A stretch of 64,000 bases of DNA from Diaphorobacter sp. HDW4A (lineage in GTDB: Bacteria; Pseudomonadota; Gammaproteobacteria; Burkholderiales; Burkholderiaceae_C): positions 744,001 through 808,000 of the forward strand of contig NZ_CP049910.1 in the NCBI RefSeq assembly GCF_011305995.1, read 5' to 3'. The first letter of the stretch is position 1, and every line of letters begins with the position of its first letter. Made by a program: the position numbers and the translations under genes. A model generated the notes under the pieces. The model was not told the origin of the DNA and made no database searches. It saw nothing but the letters and a program-made list of their open reading frames with translations. Shown here in pieces: positions 26,754 through 36,114 of this stretch.

Positions 26754-27377
26754 TCACTTGGCGGGGCGCATCAGCTCCGCCAGTTCCGTTTCTCCACGTG
26801 CCTGCAGCGCATCTGCGGCACCCACCAGATCACGCGTCTCGCGGTTCTGGCTCAGCTTGGATTTTCCCGTCAGCGCGGTGATCGCGATCTCGATGCCGAC
26901 AATGTTCTGCAGCATGCCGTTGATGAAATCAGGCGCGGAATCGCCCATCTTCCATGGCTTAGGCTCGGCGGCCTCGTGTTTGCGCGTGAGCAGGGCGACG
27001 ACGCGGCGCACGAACTTTTCATCGTCGCGGATCGTCAGCACGCCGTGCGCGTGCACCACTTCGTAGTTCCAAGTCGGCACGAGCCGATGGGTCTCATGCT
27101 TGCTCGGGTACCAGTTGGGCGAGATGTAGGACTCGGCGCCGCGAAAGATCACCATCACTGGCGTGCCTGTGGGGCAGCGCTGCCATACGGGATTCGCGCG
27201 GGCGACGTGGGCGATCAACTGGCCGTGCTTGCCCACGGCGGGATCGAACTCGAACGGCAGATGGTCGGCATCGAGTTGGCCATTTGCATGCGTGACCAGC
27301 GTGCCGAGCGGGTGCTCGCGGATGACACGCTGCAGTTGCTCGGGGCGGCTTTCGGCGAAGTGGGCGGGGATATACAT
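26754..27377 (-). CDS. PaiB-type FMN-binding protein
   Basis: 207 residues of the split-barrel flavin-reductase-like fold. The start MYIPAHFAE is the hallmark N-terminus of PaiB ('FMN-binding negative transcriptional regulator'). Further blocks are LGTLVTHANGQLDADHLPF, PVMVIFRGAESYISPNWYPSK and VPTWNYEVVHAHGVL. The regulatory role of B. subtilis PaiB is only loosely supported; a flavin oxidoreductase activity is equally possible. It converges on matB with 18 bp between stops and is probably monocistronic. Confidence 0.88.
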   Translation of the reverse strand: MYIPAHFAESRPEQLQRVIREHPLGTLVTHANGQLDADHLPFEFDPAVGKHGQLIAHVARANPVWQRCPTGTPVMVIFRGAESYISPNWYPSKHETHRLVPTWNYEVVHAHGVLTIRDDEKFVRRVVALLTRKHEAAEPKPWKMGDSAPDFINGMLQNIVGIEIAITALTGKSKLSQNRETRDLVGAADALQARGETELAELMRPAK

Positions 27378-27515
27378 GGGGCTTGCGTTCCGGAGTGGGC
27401 GTCGTTTTCAGGTGGACTGTCGCAGAAACGTGGCCGGGTCAAAAGAGCCAGCCCTGCCTATTTTGACGGGTCCACGCTCAAGCACCTTGATCGGCTCTAC
27501 GCCCATCGTGCTTCC

Positions 27516-27545
27516 ATGAAAAAAAGGCAGCACGTGGCTGCCTTT
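27516..27545 (-). terminator. uspA intrinsic terminator
   Basis: On the minus strand AAAGGCAGC pairs with GCTGCCTTT (27537-27545 with 27523-27531) around a 5-nt loop, ending in a run of seven T. It lies 20 bp past the uspA stop. Confidence 0.9.
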
Positions 27546-27565
27546 GGTCGAATGCCCTGAAACGC

Positions 27566-28009
27566 TCAGCGAAGTACGAGCACCGGAATGTGCGAGTGCG
27601 TCAGCACATGCTGGGTTTCGCTGCCCAGCAGCACGCGCTTGATGCCCTTGCGGCCGTGGGAGGCCATGACGATCAGGTCGCAGTTGTTCTTGGTGGCAGC
27701 GGAGATGATGCTCTCGGCGATCAGCTCGGACTTGGCGACGACGGACTTCACCGAGATGCCTTGTTCGGTGCCCAGCTTCTTGATTTCGCCCAGTTCGGCC
27801 AAAGCCGCGTCACTCCAGCGCTGCTCGACCTGCTTGACCTCGTCACGGTTCAGCGGCGCGCTGCCCTCGAAGTAGCTGCGGGGATAGCGCGGCACCACCT
27901 TCAGGGCCACGATGGATGCGCCACACAGCGCCGCAAGGCCGAGGCCGGATTCGACAGCCTTGTCGGACAGAGGAGAGCCGTCAGTGGCTATCAGGATGCG
28001 CTTGTACAT
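27566..28009 (-). CDS. uspA: Universal stress protein A family
   Basis: 147 residues, a single Usp domain. It starts YKRILIATDGSPLSDKAVE and ends with the ATP-binding signature G-x2-G-x9-G-S/T (SHGRKGIKRVLLGSETQHVL), so it should bind ATP. It is monocistronic with its own terminator. It is divergent from ccoI with an FNR-type box between the two, which suggests low-oxygen induction as for the ANR-controlled Usp proteins of Pseudomonas. Confidence 0.92.
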   Translation of the reverse strand: MYKRILIATDGSPLSDKAVESGLGLAALCGASIVALKVVPRYPRSYFEGSAPLNRDEVKQVEQRWSDAALAELGEIKKLGTEQGISVKSVVAKSELIAESIISAATKNNCDLIVMASHGRKGIKRVLLGSETQHVLTHSHIPVLVLR

Positions 28010-28129
28010 AGAGAACCTCCTTGAGAGTATCCGCGGCCAAAAAGTCGCAGGATCATTGATAAATCAGTGAGCACTGTTGCTTGCAACGGCTTGTTAACTG
28101 AAGCATAGGTGCGAGCAGGGCCTGGACTC

Positions 28130-28143
28130 TTGATTCAAGTCAA
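28130..28143. promoter_or_regulatory. FNR/ANR box between uspA and ccoI
   Basis: TTGATTCAAGTCAA matches TTGAT-N4-ATCAA at 9 of 10 positions. At the classic -41.5 spacing it would serve a -10 TATGCT on the minus strand (28107-28102, uspA) and a -10 TATCTT on the plus strand (28166-28171, ccoI), so one site may drive both genes. The ccoI transcript would then begin almost at its ATG. Confidence 0.75.
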
Positions 28144-28178
28144 ATTGCATTGGGGGCTTGAGATTTATCTTTCGTCCT

Positions 28179-30611
28179 ATGTCAATCAGCAACTCCAATA
28201 AGCAGGCGATAGTGCAAGATTTTTCGTCTTTGCAGGCCCCAGTGTCCGGGGCTGCTGAAACGGATGCACATGTCACGCTGCTGGATGACCCCGAGGAGTG
28301 GGGCTCCTTCGGACGGGAGCTGCCGACGACGGGCCTCTGGGAGTCGTTTGTCGTGCTCGATGGCATGCATTGCGCGGCCTGCGCACTCTCGATCGAGGAT
28401 GCGCTCAAGCAGGTTCCTGGGGTGCTGGAGGTTGATGTGAGCGCAGCCACCCACCGTGCGCGCGTGGTGTGGAATCCTGCCCAGGTCTTGCCGTCGCAAT
28501 GGATGGCCGCCGTGCGCAAGGCCGGTTACCGCAGTCTGCCCGCGATGGACGCGCTGATGCGCGAGCAGCGCCTGCGCGAAAGCCGCCGCGCGCTCTGGCG
28601 CTGGCTGGTGGCGGGTTTTTGCATGATGCAGGTGATGATGTACGCGTGGCCTGCATATCAGGCGACGCCGGGGGATCTCTCGCAGGAGATGGAGACGCTG
28701 CTGCGCTGGGCCTCATGGGTGATCAGCGTGCCCGTCATGTTCTTTGCGTGCGGCCCGTTCTTCTCGAGCGCGCTGCGAGACATTCGCGAGCGCCGCGTGA
28801 GCATGGATCTGCCGGTGGCGCTCGGCATGTTGATCACCTTTGTGGTGAGCACGCTCGGCACGTTCGATCCCAATGGGCCTTTCGGTGCCGAGGTCTATTT
28901 CGACTCGCTCACCATGTTCGTGTTTTTCCTGCTGTCGGGCAGGTTGCTGGAGCTGCGCCTGCGTGATCGCACGGCGGGCGCGCTGGAGGCCGTGGCCAAC
29001 CGCTTGCCGGACAGTGTTGAGCGCAAAGATGCCATCACCGGCGAATTCGTGCGGGTGACTACGCGGCGGCTAAAGTTGGGCGACACCGTGCGCGTGCTGC
29101 CGGGCGAGGCCTTCCCCGCCGATGGGCGCATCATTGTGGGCGAGACGCAGGCCGATGAGGCGCTCTTGACCGGCGAGTCTCGCCCCGTGAGCAAGCCGCT
29201 TGGCGCCGGTGTTTGCGCCGGCAGCTACAACTTGCGCGCGGCGGTCGAAATGCGGGTGGAGCAGATGGGCGATGGCACGCGCTTTGCGCAAGTCGTTGCG
29301 CTGATGGAGAACGCATCGCTGCAGAAGCCGCGCCTCGCGCAATTGGCCGACAAGGTGGCGCGTCCGTTTCTGATCGGCGTGATGCTGGCGGCGCTCGCTG
29401 CCGCCATCTGGTGGTGGCCGACCAGCCCGAGCCATGCGGCGATGGTGGCGGTAGCGGTGCTGATCGTCACCTGTCCTTGTGCGCTCTCGCTGGCGACGCC
29501 GGTTTCCATGCTCACCGCTGCCGGAACTCTGGCGCGCAACGGCGTGTTGGTGCGCAATCTGCAAGGGCTGGAGTCGCTCGCCTTGGTGGACACCGTGGTG
29601 TTCGACAAGACAGGAACGCTGACGCGCGACGGGTTGTCGGTGCTTTCCACGCAGGAGTTTGCGAACGCTGGCGTCCCGTGGCCGCTGGCGCTGGCTGTTG
29701 CGCTGGCGCGCCAGTCGCTGCATCCGGTGTCGCGCGCGGTGGTTGGGTTCGGCAGCGAGCGGGCGGCATCGACCGAAGTGGACAAGTGGGTGCTGGAGTC
29801 GGTGCAGGAAGTGTCCGGAGCGGGCGTGATGGCGGTTGCGAGACATCCTGCTTTTCCAGATCAAACGCTGAATGTGAAGCTCGGCTCCGCGAGGTTTTCC
29901 GATGCTGCTCCGCGCGAGGACGGCATGCAGGAGGTAGTGCTTTCGCTCGAAGTGCAGGGCGTGCGAAGTGTGGCACTGCGCTTTGAACTCTGCGAGGACC
30001 TGCGCTCGGAATCGACGGCGGTGATCGCAGCTCTTCAGCGCGAGCGCATTCATGTCGAACTGCTGTCGGGTGACAACGCGGCGGTGGTGCAACGTGTGGC
30101 AGGGCAGGTCGGCATTGCCGATGCGCATGGCGACTGCACGCCGCAGGACAAGCTCGCGAGGTTGCGGGAACTGCAGGCCGAAGGCAAGCATGTCGCGATG
30201 GTGGGTGACGGCCTCAACGATGGCCCCGTGCTCGCGGGCGCGCATGTGTCGTTCGCCTTCGGCCGCTCGGTGCCGCTCGCGCAATCTCGCGCCGATTTCG
30301 TCGTCATGGGCGATCAGCTTGAGCTGGTCTGGCAGTCACTCTTGCTCGCACGTCGCACTATGCGCGTCGTGCGCCAGAACCTGCTGTGGTCGGCGATCTA
30401 CAACGCCATCTGCGTGCCGCTTGCGATTGCCGGTTATATGCCTGCATGGCTTGCCGGATTGGGTATGGCTGCGAGCTCGCTGCTGGTGGTGCTCAATGCC
30501 GCGCGACTGGCTCGCGCGCCTGGGCTGGTCGCCGTTCGCGAGACCACTTCCGCTTCTTCCTTCAACAGGCCAGCCGCACGGGTGGCCGCACTCGCCACGG
30601 AGTCGATCTGA
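28179..30611 (+). CDS. ccoI: Copper-exporting P-type ATPase for cbb3 oxidase assembly (CcoI)
   Basis: 810 residues; this P1B-type ATPase moves Cu+ across the inner membrane for insertion into CcoN. In order: an N-terminal heavy-metal domain with GMHCAAC, helices, actuator region, the ion-channel motif TCPCALS, phosphorylation motif DKTGTLT, the P1B HP motif SLHPVS and hinge GDGLNDGP. It begins at the ATG of MSISNSNK. Its stop overlaps the ccoS start (TGATG). The expected tandem metal domain is single here, as in other FixI/CcoI proteins. Confidence 0.95.
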   Translation: MSISNSNKQAIVQDFSSLQAPVSGAAETDAHVTLLDDPEEWGSFGRELPTTGLWESFVVLDGMHCAACALSIEDALKQVPGVLEVDVSAATHRARVVWNPAQVLPSQWMAAVRKAGYRSLPAMDALMREQRLRESRRALWRWLVAGFCMMQVMMYAWPAYQATPGDLSQEMETLLRWASWVISVPVMFFACGPFFSSALRDIRERRVSMDLPVALGMLITFVVSTLGTFDPNGPFGAEVYFDSLTMFVFFLLSGRLLELRLRDRTAGALEAVANRLPDSVERKDAITGEFVRVTTRRLKLGDTVRVLPGEAFPADGRIIVGETQADEALLTGESRPVSKPLGAGVCAGSYNLRAAVEMRVEQMGDGTRFAQVVALMENASLQKPRLAQLADKVARPFLIGVMLAALAAAIWWWPTSPSHAAMVAVAVLIVTCPCALSLATPVSMLTAAGTLARNGVLVRNLQGLESLALVDTVVFDKTGTLTRDGLSVLSTQEFANAGVPWPLALAVALARQSLHPVSRAVVGFGSERAASTEVDKWVLESVQEVSGAGVMAVARHPAFPDQTLNVKLGSARFSDAAPREDGMQEVVLSLEVQGVRSVALRFELCEDLRSESTAVIAALQRERIHVELLSGDNAAVVQRVAGQVGIADAHGDCTPQDKLARLRELQAEGKHVAMVGDGLNDGPVLAGAHVSFAFGRSVPLAQSRADFVVMGDQLELVWQSLLLARRTMRVVRQNLLWSAIYNAICVPLAIAGYMPAWLAGLGMAASSLLVVLNAARLARAPGLVAVRETTSASSFNRPAARVAALATESI

Positions 30612-30748
30612 TGGACATCCTCTACCTGCTCATACCGCTTTCCGTGGTGCTTGTTCTGATCGTTCTCGGCGGACTTTGGTGGGCTGTTTATCGCGGCCAG
30701 TTCGAGAATGTAGATCAAGAAGCTGAACGAATTTTGAAAGACGGTTGA
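30611..30748 (+). CDS. ccoS: cbb3 oxidase maturation protein CcoS
   Basis: 45 residues. One hydrophobic helix (ILYLLIPLSVVLVLIVLGGLWW) is followed by AVYRGQFENVDQEAERILKDG; the region QF-ENVD-EAERIL is the CcoS/FixS signature. It is needed for cofactor insertion into the oxidase. Its ATG shares one base with the ccoI stop. Confidence 0.92.
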   Translation: MDILYLLIPLSVVLVLIVLGGLWWAVYRGQFENVDQEAERILKDG

Positions 30749-30758
30749 TGTGCGTCAA
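30745..30758. promoter_or_regulatory. FNR/ANR box upstream of ccoN
   Basis: TTGATGTGCGTCAA matches the FNR consensus at 9 of 10 positions. It overlaps the end of ccoS and lies 53 bp before the ccoN ATG; a TATATA hexamer (30795-30800) is the likely -10. The spacing to that -10 is larger than for a class II site. Confidence 0.7.
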
Positions 30759-30811
30759 CGCCCAAAAGTTGACGCTGTTTCAAACTGATACCGCTATATA
30801 AGAGGTACTCG

Positions 30812-32254
30812 ATGGAATCGCAAAAAGCAGGTGTATCGCACTACAACGACACTGTTGTGCGGCAGTTTTCTATCATGGCCGTCGTGTGGGGGGTGGTGGG
30901 GATGTTGGTGGGCGTGATCATCGCCGCCCAACTGACCTGGCCAGAACTCAACTTCGGCATTCCGTGGCTGAGCTATGGTCGTCTACGGCCTTTGCACACC
31001 AACGCGGTGATTTTCGCGTTCGGTGGTTGCGGCTTGTTTGCCACAAGCTATTACGTTGTTCAACGTACTTGTCAGACCCGGTTGTTCTGCGCGCCGCTAG
31101 CGGCGTTCACGTTCTGGGGTTGGCAACTGGTGATCGTCGCGGCGGCCATCTCGCTGCCGTTGGGCTACACCTCCGGCAAGGAATACGCCGAGCTGGAGTG
31201 GCCCATCGACATCCTGATCGCACTGGTCTGGGTCGCCTATGCCATCGTATTCTTCGGAACCGTGGGTATGCGCAAGGTCAAGCACATCTACGTCGCCAAC
31301 TGGTTTTTCGGTGCCTTCATTCTTGCCGTGGCGCTGCTGCACATCGTCAACAGCGCGGCCATTCCGGCAGGCTGGATGAAGAGCTACTCGGCCTATGCCG
31401 GCGTGCAGGATGCCATGGTGCAATGGTGGTACGGTCACAATGCCGTGGGTTTTTTCCTGACCACGGGCTTCCTCGGCATGATGTACTACTTCGTGCCCAA
31501 GCAAGCCGGTCGTCCGGTGTACAGCTATCGACTGTCCATCGTTCACTTCTGGGCGCTGATCTTCACCTACATGTGGGCGGGTCCGCACCATCTGCACTAC
31601 ACCGCGCTGCCTGACTGGACCCAGTCCGTGGGCATGGTGTTCTCGCTGATTCTTCTGGCTCCGAGCTGGGGCGGCATGATCAACGGCATGATGACGCTGT
31701 CCGGCGCATGGCACAAGCTGCGCGACGACCCCGTGCTGCGCTTCCTGATCGTCTCGCTGTCGTTCTACGGCATGTCGACCTTCGAAGGTCCGATGATGTC
31801 CATCAAGACTGTCAACGCACTGAGCCACTACACCGACTGGACCATTGGTCACGTGCATTCCGGCGCTCTGGGCTGGGTGGGCCTGATCACCATGGGCTCG
31901 CTGTACTACCTCATCCCGCGCCTGTTCGGCCGTGGATCCAAGATGTACTCGACCAAGGCCATCGAACTGCACTTCTGGATGGCGACCATCGGCATCGTGC
32001 TGTACATCGCCGCGATGTGGATCGCCGGTGTGATGCAGGGCCTGATGTGGCGCGCCATGAATCCGGACGGCACGCTGACCTACACCTTTGTCGAAAGCGT
32101 GAAGGCGACCTATCCCTTCTATGCCGTCCGTCTGCTCGGCGGTCTGCTGTATCTCGGCGGCATGGTGGTGATGGCCTGGAACGTCTGGATGACAGCGATC
32201 TCCGGTCGCTCGGTCAATGTGAGCATTCCCGCCGCGAACGCAGCGCACGCCTGA
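30812..32254 (+). CDS. ccoN: cbb3-type cytochrome c oxidase subunit I (CcoN)
   Basis: 480 residues and twelve helices: the catalytic subunit holding haem b, haem b3 and CuB. Ligand regions are visible: [14 protein letters not shown] (haem b His), [11 protein letters not shown] (CuB His and the cross-linked Tyr region), [14 protein letters not shown] (two CuB His) and [12 protein letters not shown] (haem His pair). It is the first gene of ccoNOQP, has a high-affinity oxidase role, and is expected under low oxygen through the FNR box upstream. Confidence 0.97.
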   Translation: MESQKAGVSHYNDTVVRQFSIMAVVWGVVGMLVGVIIAAQLTWPELNFGIPWLSYGRLRPLHTNAVIFAFGGCGLFATSYYVVQRTCQTRLFCAPLAAFTFWGWQLVIVAAAISLPLGYTSGKEYAELEWPIDILIALVWVAYAIVFFGTVGMRKVKHIYVANWFFGAFILAVALLHIVNSAAIPAGWMKSYSAYAGVQDAMVQWWYGHNAVGFFLTTGFLGMMYYFVPKQAGRPVYSYRLSIVHFWALIFTYMWAGPHHLHYTALPDWTQSVGMVFSLILLAPSWGGMINGMMTLSGAWHKLRDDPVLRFLIVSLSFYGMSTFEGPMMSIKTVNALSHYTDWTIGHVHSGALGWVGLITMGSLYYLIPRLFGRGSKMYSTKAIELHFWMATIGIVLYIAAMWIAGVMQGLMWRAMNPDGTLTYTFVESVKATYPFYAVRLLGGLLYLGGMVVMAWNVWMTAISGRSVNVSIPAANAAHA

Positions 32255-32269
32255 TAGTGGAGTAATTGA

Positions 32270-32902
32270 ATGTCTGAAGCTCAAAACAAGGCTACGACCG
32301 GCTTTTCTCACGAAAAGATCGAGACCAACAATTTCCTGATGATCGTCCTGATCCTGTTGGTGATCGCCATCGGTGGATTGACGGAAATTGTTCCGCTGTT
32401 CTTTCAGAAGTCCACCACGGTGGCAGTGGAGGGCGTGAAGCCCTACACGGCGGTGCAACTGATTGGACGTGACATCTACATTCGCGAGGGTTGCTACAAC
32501 TGTCACTCGCAGATGATCCGTCCATTCCGTGCCGAGACGCTGCGCTACGGCCACTACTCGGTGGCGGGTGAGTTTGTCTACGACCATCCGTTCCAGTGGG
32601 GCTCCAAGCGCACAGGTCCTGACTTGCACCGCGTGGGCGGCAAGTACAGCGACGAATGGCATCGCATTCACCTGAACAATCCTCGTGACGTGGTGCCCGA
32701 GTCCAACATGCCGGCCTACCCATGGCTGGAAAAGACCGTGGTGGATGCAAGCGTTGCCGCACCGCGCATGAACGCGCTGCGCAAGGTGGGCGTGCCCTAC
32801 ACGGACGAAGAAGTCCAGGGCGCTGCCGAGCAGCTCAAGGGCAAGACCGAGCTGGATGCGCTGGTCGCATACCTGCAGGTCATGGGCCGTGCATTGAAGT
32901 AA
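32270..32902 (+). CDS. ccoO: cbb3 oxidase subunit II, monohaem cytochrome c (CcoO)
   Basis: 210 residues: an N-terminal membrane anchor ([24 protein letters not shown]), then a periplasmic cytochrome domain with haem motif [15 protein letters not shown] and Met ligand in SNMPAYPWL. It passes electrons to CcoN. It starts 15 bp after ccoN. Confidence 0.96.
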   Translation: MSEAQNKATTGFSHEKIETNNFLMIVLILLVIAIGGLTEIVPLFFQKSTTVAVEGVKPYTAVQLIGRDIYIREGCYNCHSQMIRPFRAETLRYGHYSVAGEFVYDHPFQWGSKRTGPDLHRVGGKYSDEWHRIHLNNPRDVVPESNMPAYPWLEKTVVDASVAAPRMNALRKVGVPYTDEEVQGAAEQLKGKTELDALVAYLQVMGRALK

Positions 32903-32920
32903 GGAAAGAAGGAGAAAACC

Positions 32921-33058
32921 ATGGACATTTCGACCATGCGCAGCGTCGCCACCGTGGCATCGCTGATCTGCTTTGTGGGTATCTGGGTCTGGGCCTGGCG
33001 TCGCGCCAACAAGAACCGGTTTGACGAAGCAGCCCAACTTCCCTTCATCGAGGACTGA
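32921..33058 (+). CDS. ccoQ: cbb3 oxidase subunit IV (CcoQ/FixQ)
   Basis: 45 residues, between ccoO and ccoP. It begins MDISTMRSVATVASLICFVG with one helix, continues to WVWAWRRANKNRFDEAAQLP and ends FIED; the R/K-x-FDEAA-LPF tail is the FixQ signature. It stabilises the oxidase complex. AAGAAGGAG precedes the ATG. Confidence 0.93.
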   Translation: MDISTMRSVATVASLICFVGIWVWAWRRANKNRFDEAAQLPFIED

Positions 33059-33087
33059 GGTCCTCTCAAAGAACAAAGAGAAATCCC

Positions 33088-33999
33088 ATGAGTGACTTCA
33101 CCAGTAATTTCTGGTCGATCTACGTGGCAGGCATCACCGTTGTCGGCATTCTTGCCTGTCTGCTGCTGCTCATCTTCACCGCCAGGAAGAAGGTGGTATC
33201 GGCCAGCGACAACACCACAGGCCATGTCTGGGACGAGGACCTGACCGAGATGAACAACCCGTTGCCTCGTTGGTGGATGTGGTTGTTCGTCATCACCATC
33301 GTCTTCGGGCTGGCCTATTTGGCCGCGTATCCCGGTCTGGGCGCATTCAGCGGCAAGCTGAACTGGACGCAGAAGGGCGAGTACGAGGCCGAAGTGCAGA
33401 AGACCAACGAGCAGTGGGCTCCTCAGTACGCGCGTTTCGGCTCGATGTCCATCGAGCAGATGGCGGGCGACAAGTCGGCCATGGCCATTGGTGACCGCTT
33501 GTTCATGAACAACTGCGCGCAGTGCCACGGCTCGGACGCGCACGGCAGCAAGGGCTTCCCGAACCTGGCCGACGGTGACTGGCTGCACGGCGGTGCGCCT
33601 GATCAGATCTACAAGACCATTCACGATGGTCGTATGGGCGTGATGGCTCCCGTGGCCGCTGCGGTCGGTGGTTCCGATGATGTCCGCAATCTCGCACACT
33701 ACGTGCTGAGTCTGTCGGGCAGCCCAAGCGATTCCATCAAGGCCGCTCTCGGCAAGCCCAAGTTCGCGGTCTGCGCGGCCTGTCACGGCATGGACGGCAA
33801 GGGCAATCAGGCGCTGGGCGCTCCGAACCTGACCGACGATGTCTGGCTGCACGGCTATGGCGAAGACGCCATTGTCGCGATGATTACCAAGGGCAAGATG
33901 AACGAAATGCCCGCACAGAAGGACAAGCTCACCGAAGACCAGATCAAGGTGCTGGCGGCCTATGTGTGGGGCCTGTCGAACAAGTCGGCTGCGCAGTAA
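33088..33999 (+). CDS. ccoP: cbb3 oxidase subunit III, dihaem cytochrome c (CcoP)
   Basis: 303 residues: a membrane-anchored N-terminus with two helices (about 10-32 and 60-85), then two cytochrome c domains with CAQCH near residue 147 and CAACH near residue 230, each with a later Met ligand. It is the electron entry point of the oxidase. A stem-loop follows the stop. Confidence 0.96.
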   Translation: MSDFTSNFWSIYVAGITVVGILACLLLLIFTARKKVVSASDNTTGHVWDEDLTEMNNPLPRWWMWLFVITIVFGLAYLAAYPGLGAFSGKLNWTQKGEYEAEVQKTNEQWAPQYARFGSMSIEQMAGDKSAMAIGDRLFMNNCAQCHGSDAHGSKGFPNLADGDWLHGGAPDQIYKTIHDGRMGVMAPVAAAVGGSDDVRNLAHYVLSLSGSPSDSIKAALGKPKFAVCAACHGMDGKGNQALGAPNLTDDVWLHGYGEDAIVAMITKGKMNEMPAQKDKLTEDQIKVLAAYVWGLSNKSAAQ

Positions 34000-34023
34000 T
34001 TGCGCTGAAAAGAAAATGAAGAA

Positions 34024-34063
34024 CAACGCCGGCCAGTCCTTCACAAGAGGACGGCTGGCGTTG
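34024..34063 (+). terminator. Stem-loop after ccoNOQP
   Basis: A 16-bp hairpin (CAACGCCGGCCAGTCCT with AGGACGGCTGGCGTTG; one G-T pair and one bulge) begins 24 bp after the ccoP stop. There is no T run, so it may protect the mRNA 3' end or weaken readthrough into ccoG rather than terminate strongly. Confidence 0.55.
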
Positions 34064-34115
34064 TCGCTTCAAGAGTCGGATAGATAGAACTACAACTTCC
34101 ACGAAGATAGAGATC

Positions 34116-35561
34116 ATGGCGTCAGAAGATGGTGACAACGCTCCAAAACGGGTCATTCCAATAACTCCAGTGTCCGAGGCGGAGCAGCTCGAAAGTGTTT
34201 CTCTTTACGAGGCGCACAAGAAGATCTATGCCCGCTCGATCAGCGGCGTGTTCGCGCGTTGGCGCTGGCTGCTGGTGTTCCTGACGCAGGCGTTCTTCTA
34301 TCTCGTGCCCTGGTTCCAATGGGGTGAGCGCCAGATGGTGCTCTTCGATCTGGATGCCCGGCGCTTCTATCTGTTCGGGCTGGTGCTCTATCCGCAGGAC
34401 TTCATTTATCTCACTGGTTTGCTGATCATCTCGGCTCTGTCGCTGTTCCTGTTCACGGCGGTGGCTGGGCGTCTGTGGTGTGGCTTCGCCTGTCCGCAGA
34501 CGGTCTACACTGAGCTTTTCATGTGGATCGAGCACAAGGTCGAAGGTGATCGCAGCGCGCGTATGCGTCTGGATCGCGGCGGCTGGACCTTCGAGAAGAT
34601 CTGGAAGAAGATCACAAAGCAGACCGTCTGGATCGCACTCGCGCTCTGGACCGGCTTCACTTTCGTGGGCTATTTCGTGCCGATCCGCGAACTGGGTGCT
34701 GAACTGCTCGCCCTGCATGGCACATGGCAGTTGTTCTGGGTGCTGTTCTATGCGTTCGCGACCTATGGCAATGCGGGCTACATGCGCGAGCAGGTCTGCA
34801 TGTACATGTGCCCATACGCACGTTTTCAAAGTGCGATGTTCGATAAGGACACACTGATCGTTGGCTACGACGCGGAGCGTGGCGAGCCGCGCGCGCCCCG
34901 TACCCGCAAGGTGGACCACAAGAGCAAGGGCTTGGGCGATTGCATCGACTGCAGCATGTGCGTTCAGGTCTGCCCGACCGGAATCGATATTCGCAATGGG
35001 CTGCAGTATCAATGCATCGGCTGTGGCCTGTGCATCGACGCTTGCAACTCCGTAATGGACAAAATGGAGTATCCGCGCGGCCTCATCCGCCTGAGCACGC
35101 AGAACGGTATCGCGAACAAGCTCACGCAGTCGCAGATGTTCAAACGCGTGCTGCGTCCACGTGTGCTGTTGTACAGCACGGTGCTGGTGAGCCTGTGCAT
35201 CGCAATGATGGTGAGCCTCATTGGCAGAACGCCGCTGAAGGTCGACGTGGTGCGTGACCGAGCAGCGCTTTCGCGCATTGTGGCGGGAGGCAAGCTCGAG
35301 AACGTATATCGCTTGCAGATCATGAATGCCACTGAAAGTCAGCGCAGCTATCACATCAGCGCGACTGGATTGGACGGCATTATGGCGATCGCCGATCCCG
35401 ATCTGACCGTTGGGCCGGCGGAATCCAAGTGGGTGCTGGTGCGTCTGCAGATTCCATACGGCACCGCGGCGGCAGGTTCTCACAAGGTCATGTTCGAAGT
35501 GGCTGCACAGGAGGATGGTGCCAAGGTGAATGAAAAATCGGTCTTCCTGGTGCCGCGTTGA
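34116..35561 (+). CDS. ccoG: cbb3 oxidase accessory ferredoxin-like protein CcoG (FixG/RdxA)
   Basis: 481 residues with five to six helices and two 4Fe-4S motifs (CIDCSMCVQVCP and CIGCGLCIDACN), plus the conserved LWCGFACPQTVYTE loop and a C-terminal Ig-like periplasmic domain (about 380-480). CcoG is linked to copper reduction during cbb3 assembly. It starts 116 bp after ccoP and is followed by ccoH. Confidence 0.95.
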   Translation: MASEDGDNAPKRVIPITPVSEAEQLESVSLYEAHKKIYARSISGVFARWRWLLVFLTQAFFYLVPWFQWGERQMVLFDLDARRFYLFGLVLYPQDFIYLTGLLIISALSLFLFTAVAGRLWCGFACPQTVYTELFMWIEHKVEGDRSARMRLDRGGWTFEKIWKKITKQTVWIALALWTGFTFVGYFVPIRELGAELLALHGTWQLFWVLFYAFATYGNAGYMREQVCMYMCPYARFQSAMFDKDTLIVGYDAERGEPRAPRTRKVDHKSKGLGDCIDCSMCVQVCPTGIDIRNGLQYQCIGCGLCIDACNSVMDKMEYPRGLIRLSTQNGIANKLTQSQMFKRVLRPRVLLYSTVLVSLCIAMMVSLIGRTPLKVDVVRDRAALSRIVAGGKLENVYRLQIMNATESQRSYHISATGLDGIMAIADPDLTVGPAESKWVLVRLQIPYGTAAAGSHKVMFEVAAQEDGAKVNEKSVFLVPR

Positions 35562-35642
35562 CGCGGCAGGAAGAAGTTGGCTAGTGAAACTGTGTGGATG
35601 GCGCAAGGCAACCAGCGTCATTCACGAAGAGAAGGAACCTCA

Positions 35643-35957
35643 ATGAACACGCAAAGCACGACTCCTGAAATTTTGGACACGGCTCAGTGCCAGCCCCCTG
35701 CATTGCCATGGTGGCGTCATGCGCATGTCTGGTTGATCATCTCCGGACCGGCCATCGTCGTCGTAGCGGGCTTCGTCACCCTGTGGTTGGCCATTCGCAC
35801 GCCGGACCCCGTGGTGGAGGAAGACTATTACCAGCGCGGCTTGAAGATCAACGAGACGCTGCGTCAGCAGCACAGTGATCGCAGCATGTTGCCCGCAGTG
35901 AAGGGGCGCAACCACGCCGCGACGGAGGACGATTCCATGCATCAGACGGATCGGTGA
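35643..35957 (+). CDS. ccoH: cbb3 oxidase assembly protein CcoH (FixH family)
   Basis: 104 residues: one transmembrane helix (VWLIISGPAIVVVAGFVTLWLA) preceded by PWWRHAHVW and followed by the FixH signature DPVVEEDYYQRGLKINETL. GAAGGAA precedes the ATG; an in-frame upstream start is less likely. It assists insertion of CcoP/CcoO. Confidence 0.88.
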   Translation: MNTQSTTPEILDTAQCQPPALPWWRHAHVWLIISGPAIVVVAGFVTLWLAIRTPDPVVEEDYYQRGLKINETLRQQHSDRSMLPAVKGRNHAATEDDSMHQTDR

Positions 35958-36114
35958 TTTGCCGATTTTTTGGTGTCAGGGCTTGCGCTATGTACACGCG
36001 CAAAGGGCGATGCTAACGTTCTTGGCATGTGAAGAACGATGCAGGCCGCATGAACAGCATGTCGCGGCATCGGACACCGAACTTAAGCAATTCAAAGCAC
36101 AGGGAGACTACGCG

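Noticed and set aside
28056..28067. TTGATAAATCAG as a second FNR box
   Set aside because: The half-sites are separated by 2 bp rather than 4, so it does not fit the dimer.
30769..30783. TTGAC-N5-TTCAA as a second FNR box before ccoN
   Set aside because: Spacer of five and a poor right half-site; more likely part of the promoter -35 region.
31097..33076. 659-codon His/Gln-rich open frame on the minus strand over ccoN-ccoP
   Set aside because: High-G+C shadow: the plus strand encodes clear CcoN, CcoO and CcoQ with all haem and metal motifs.
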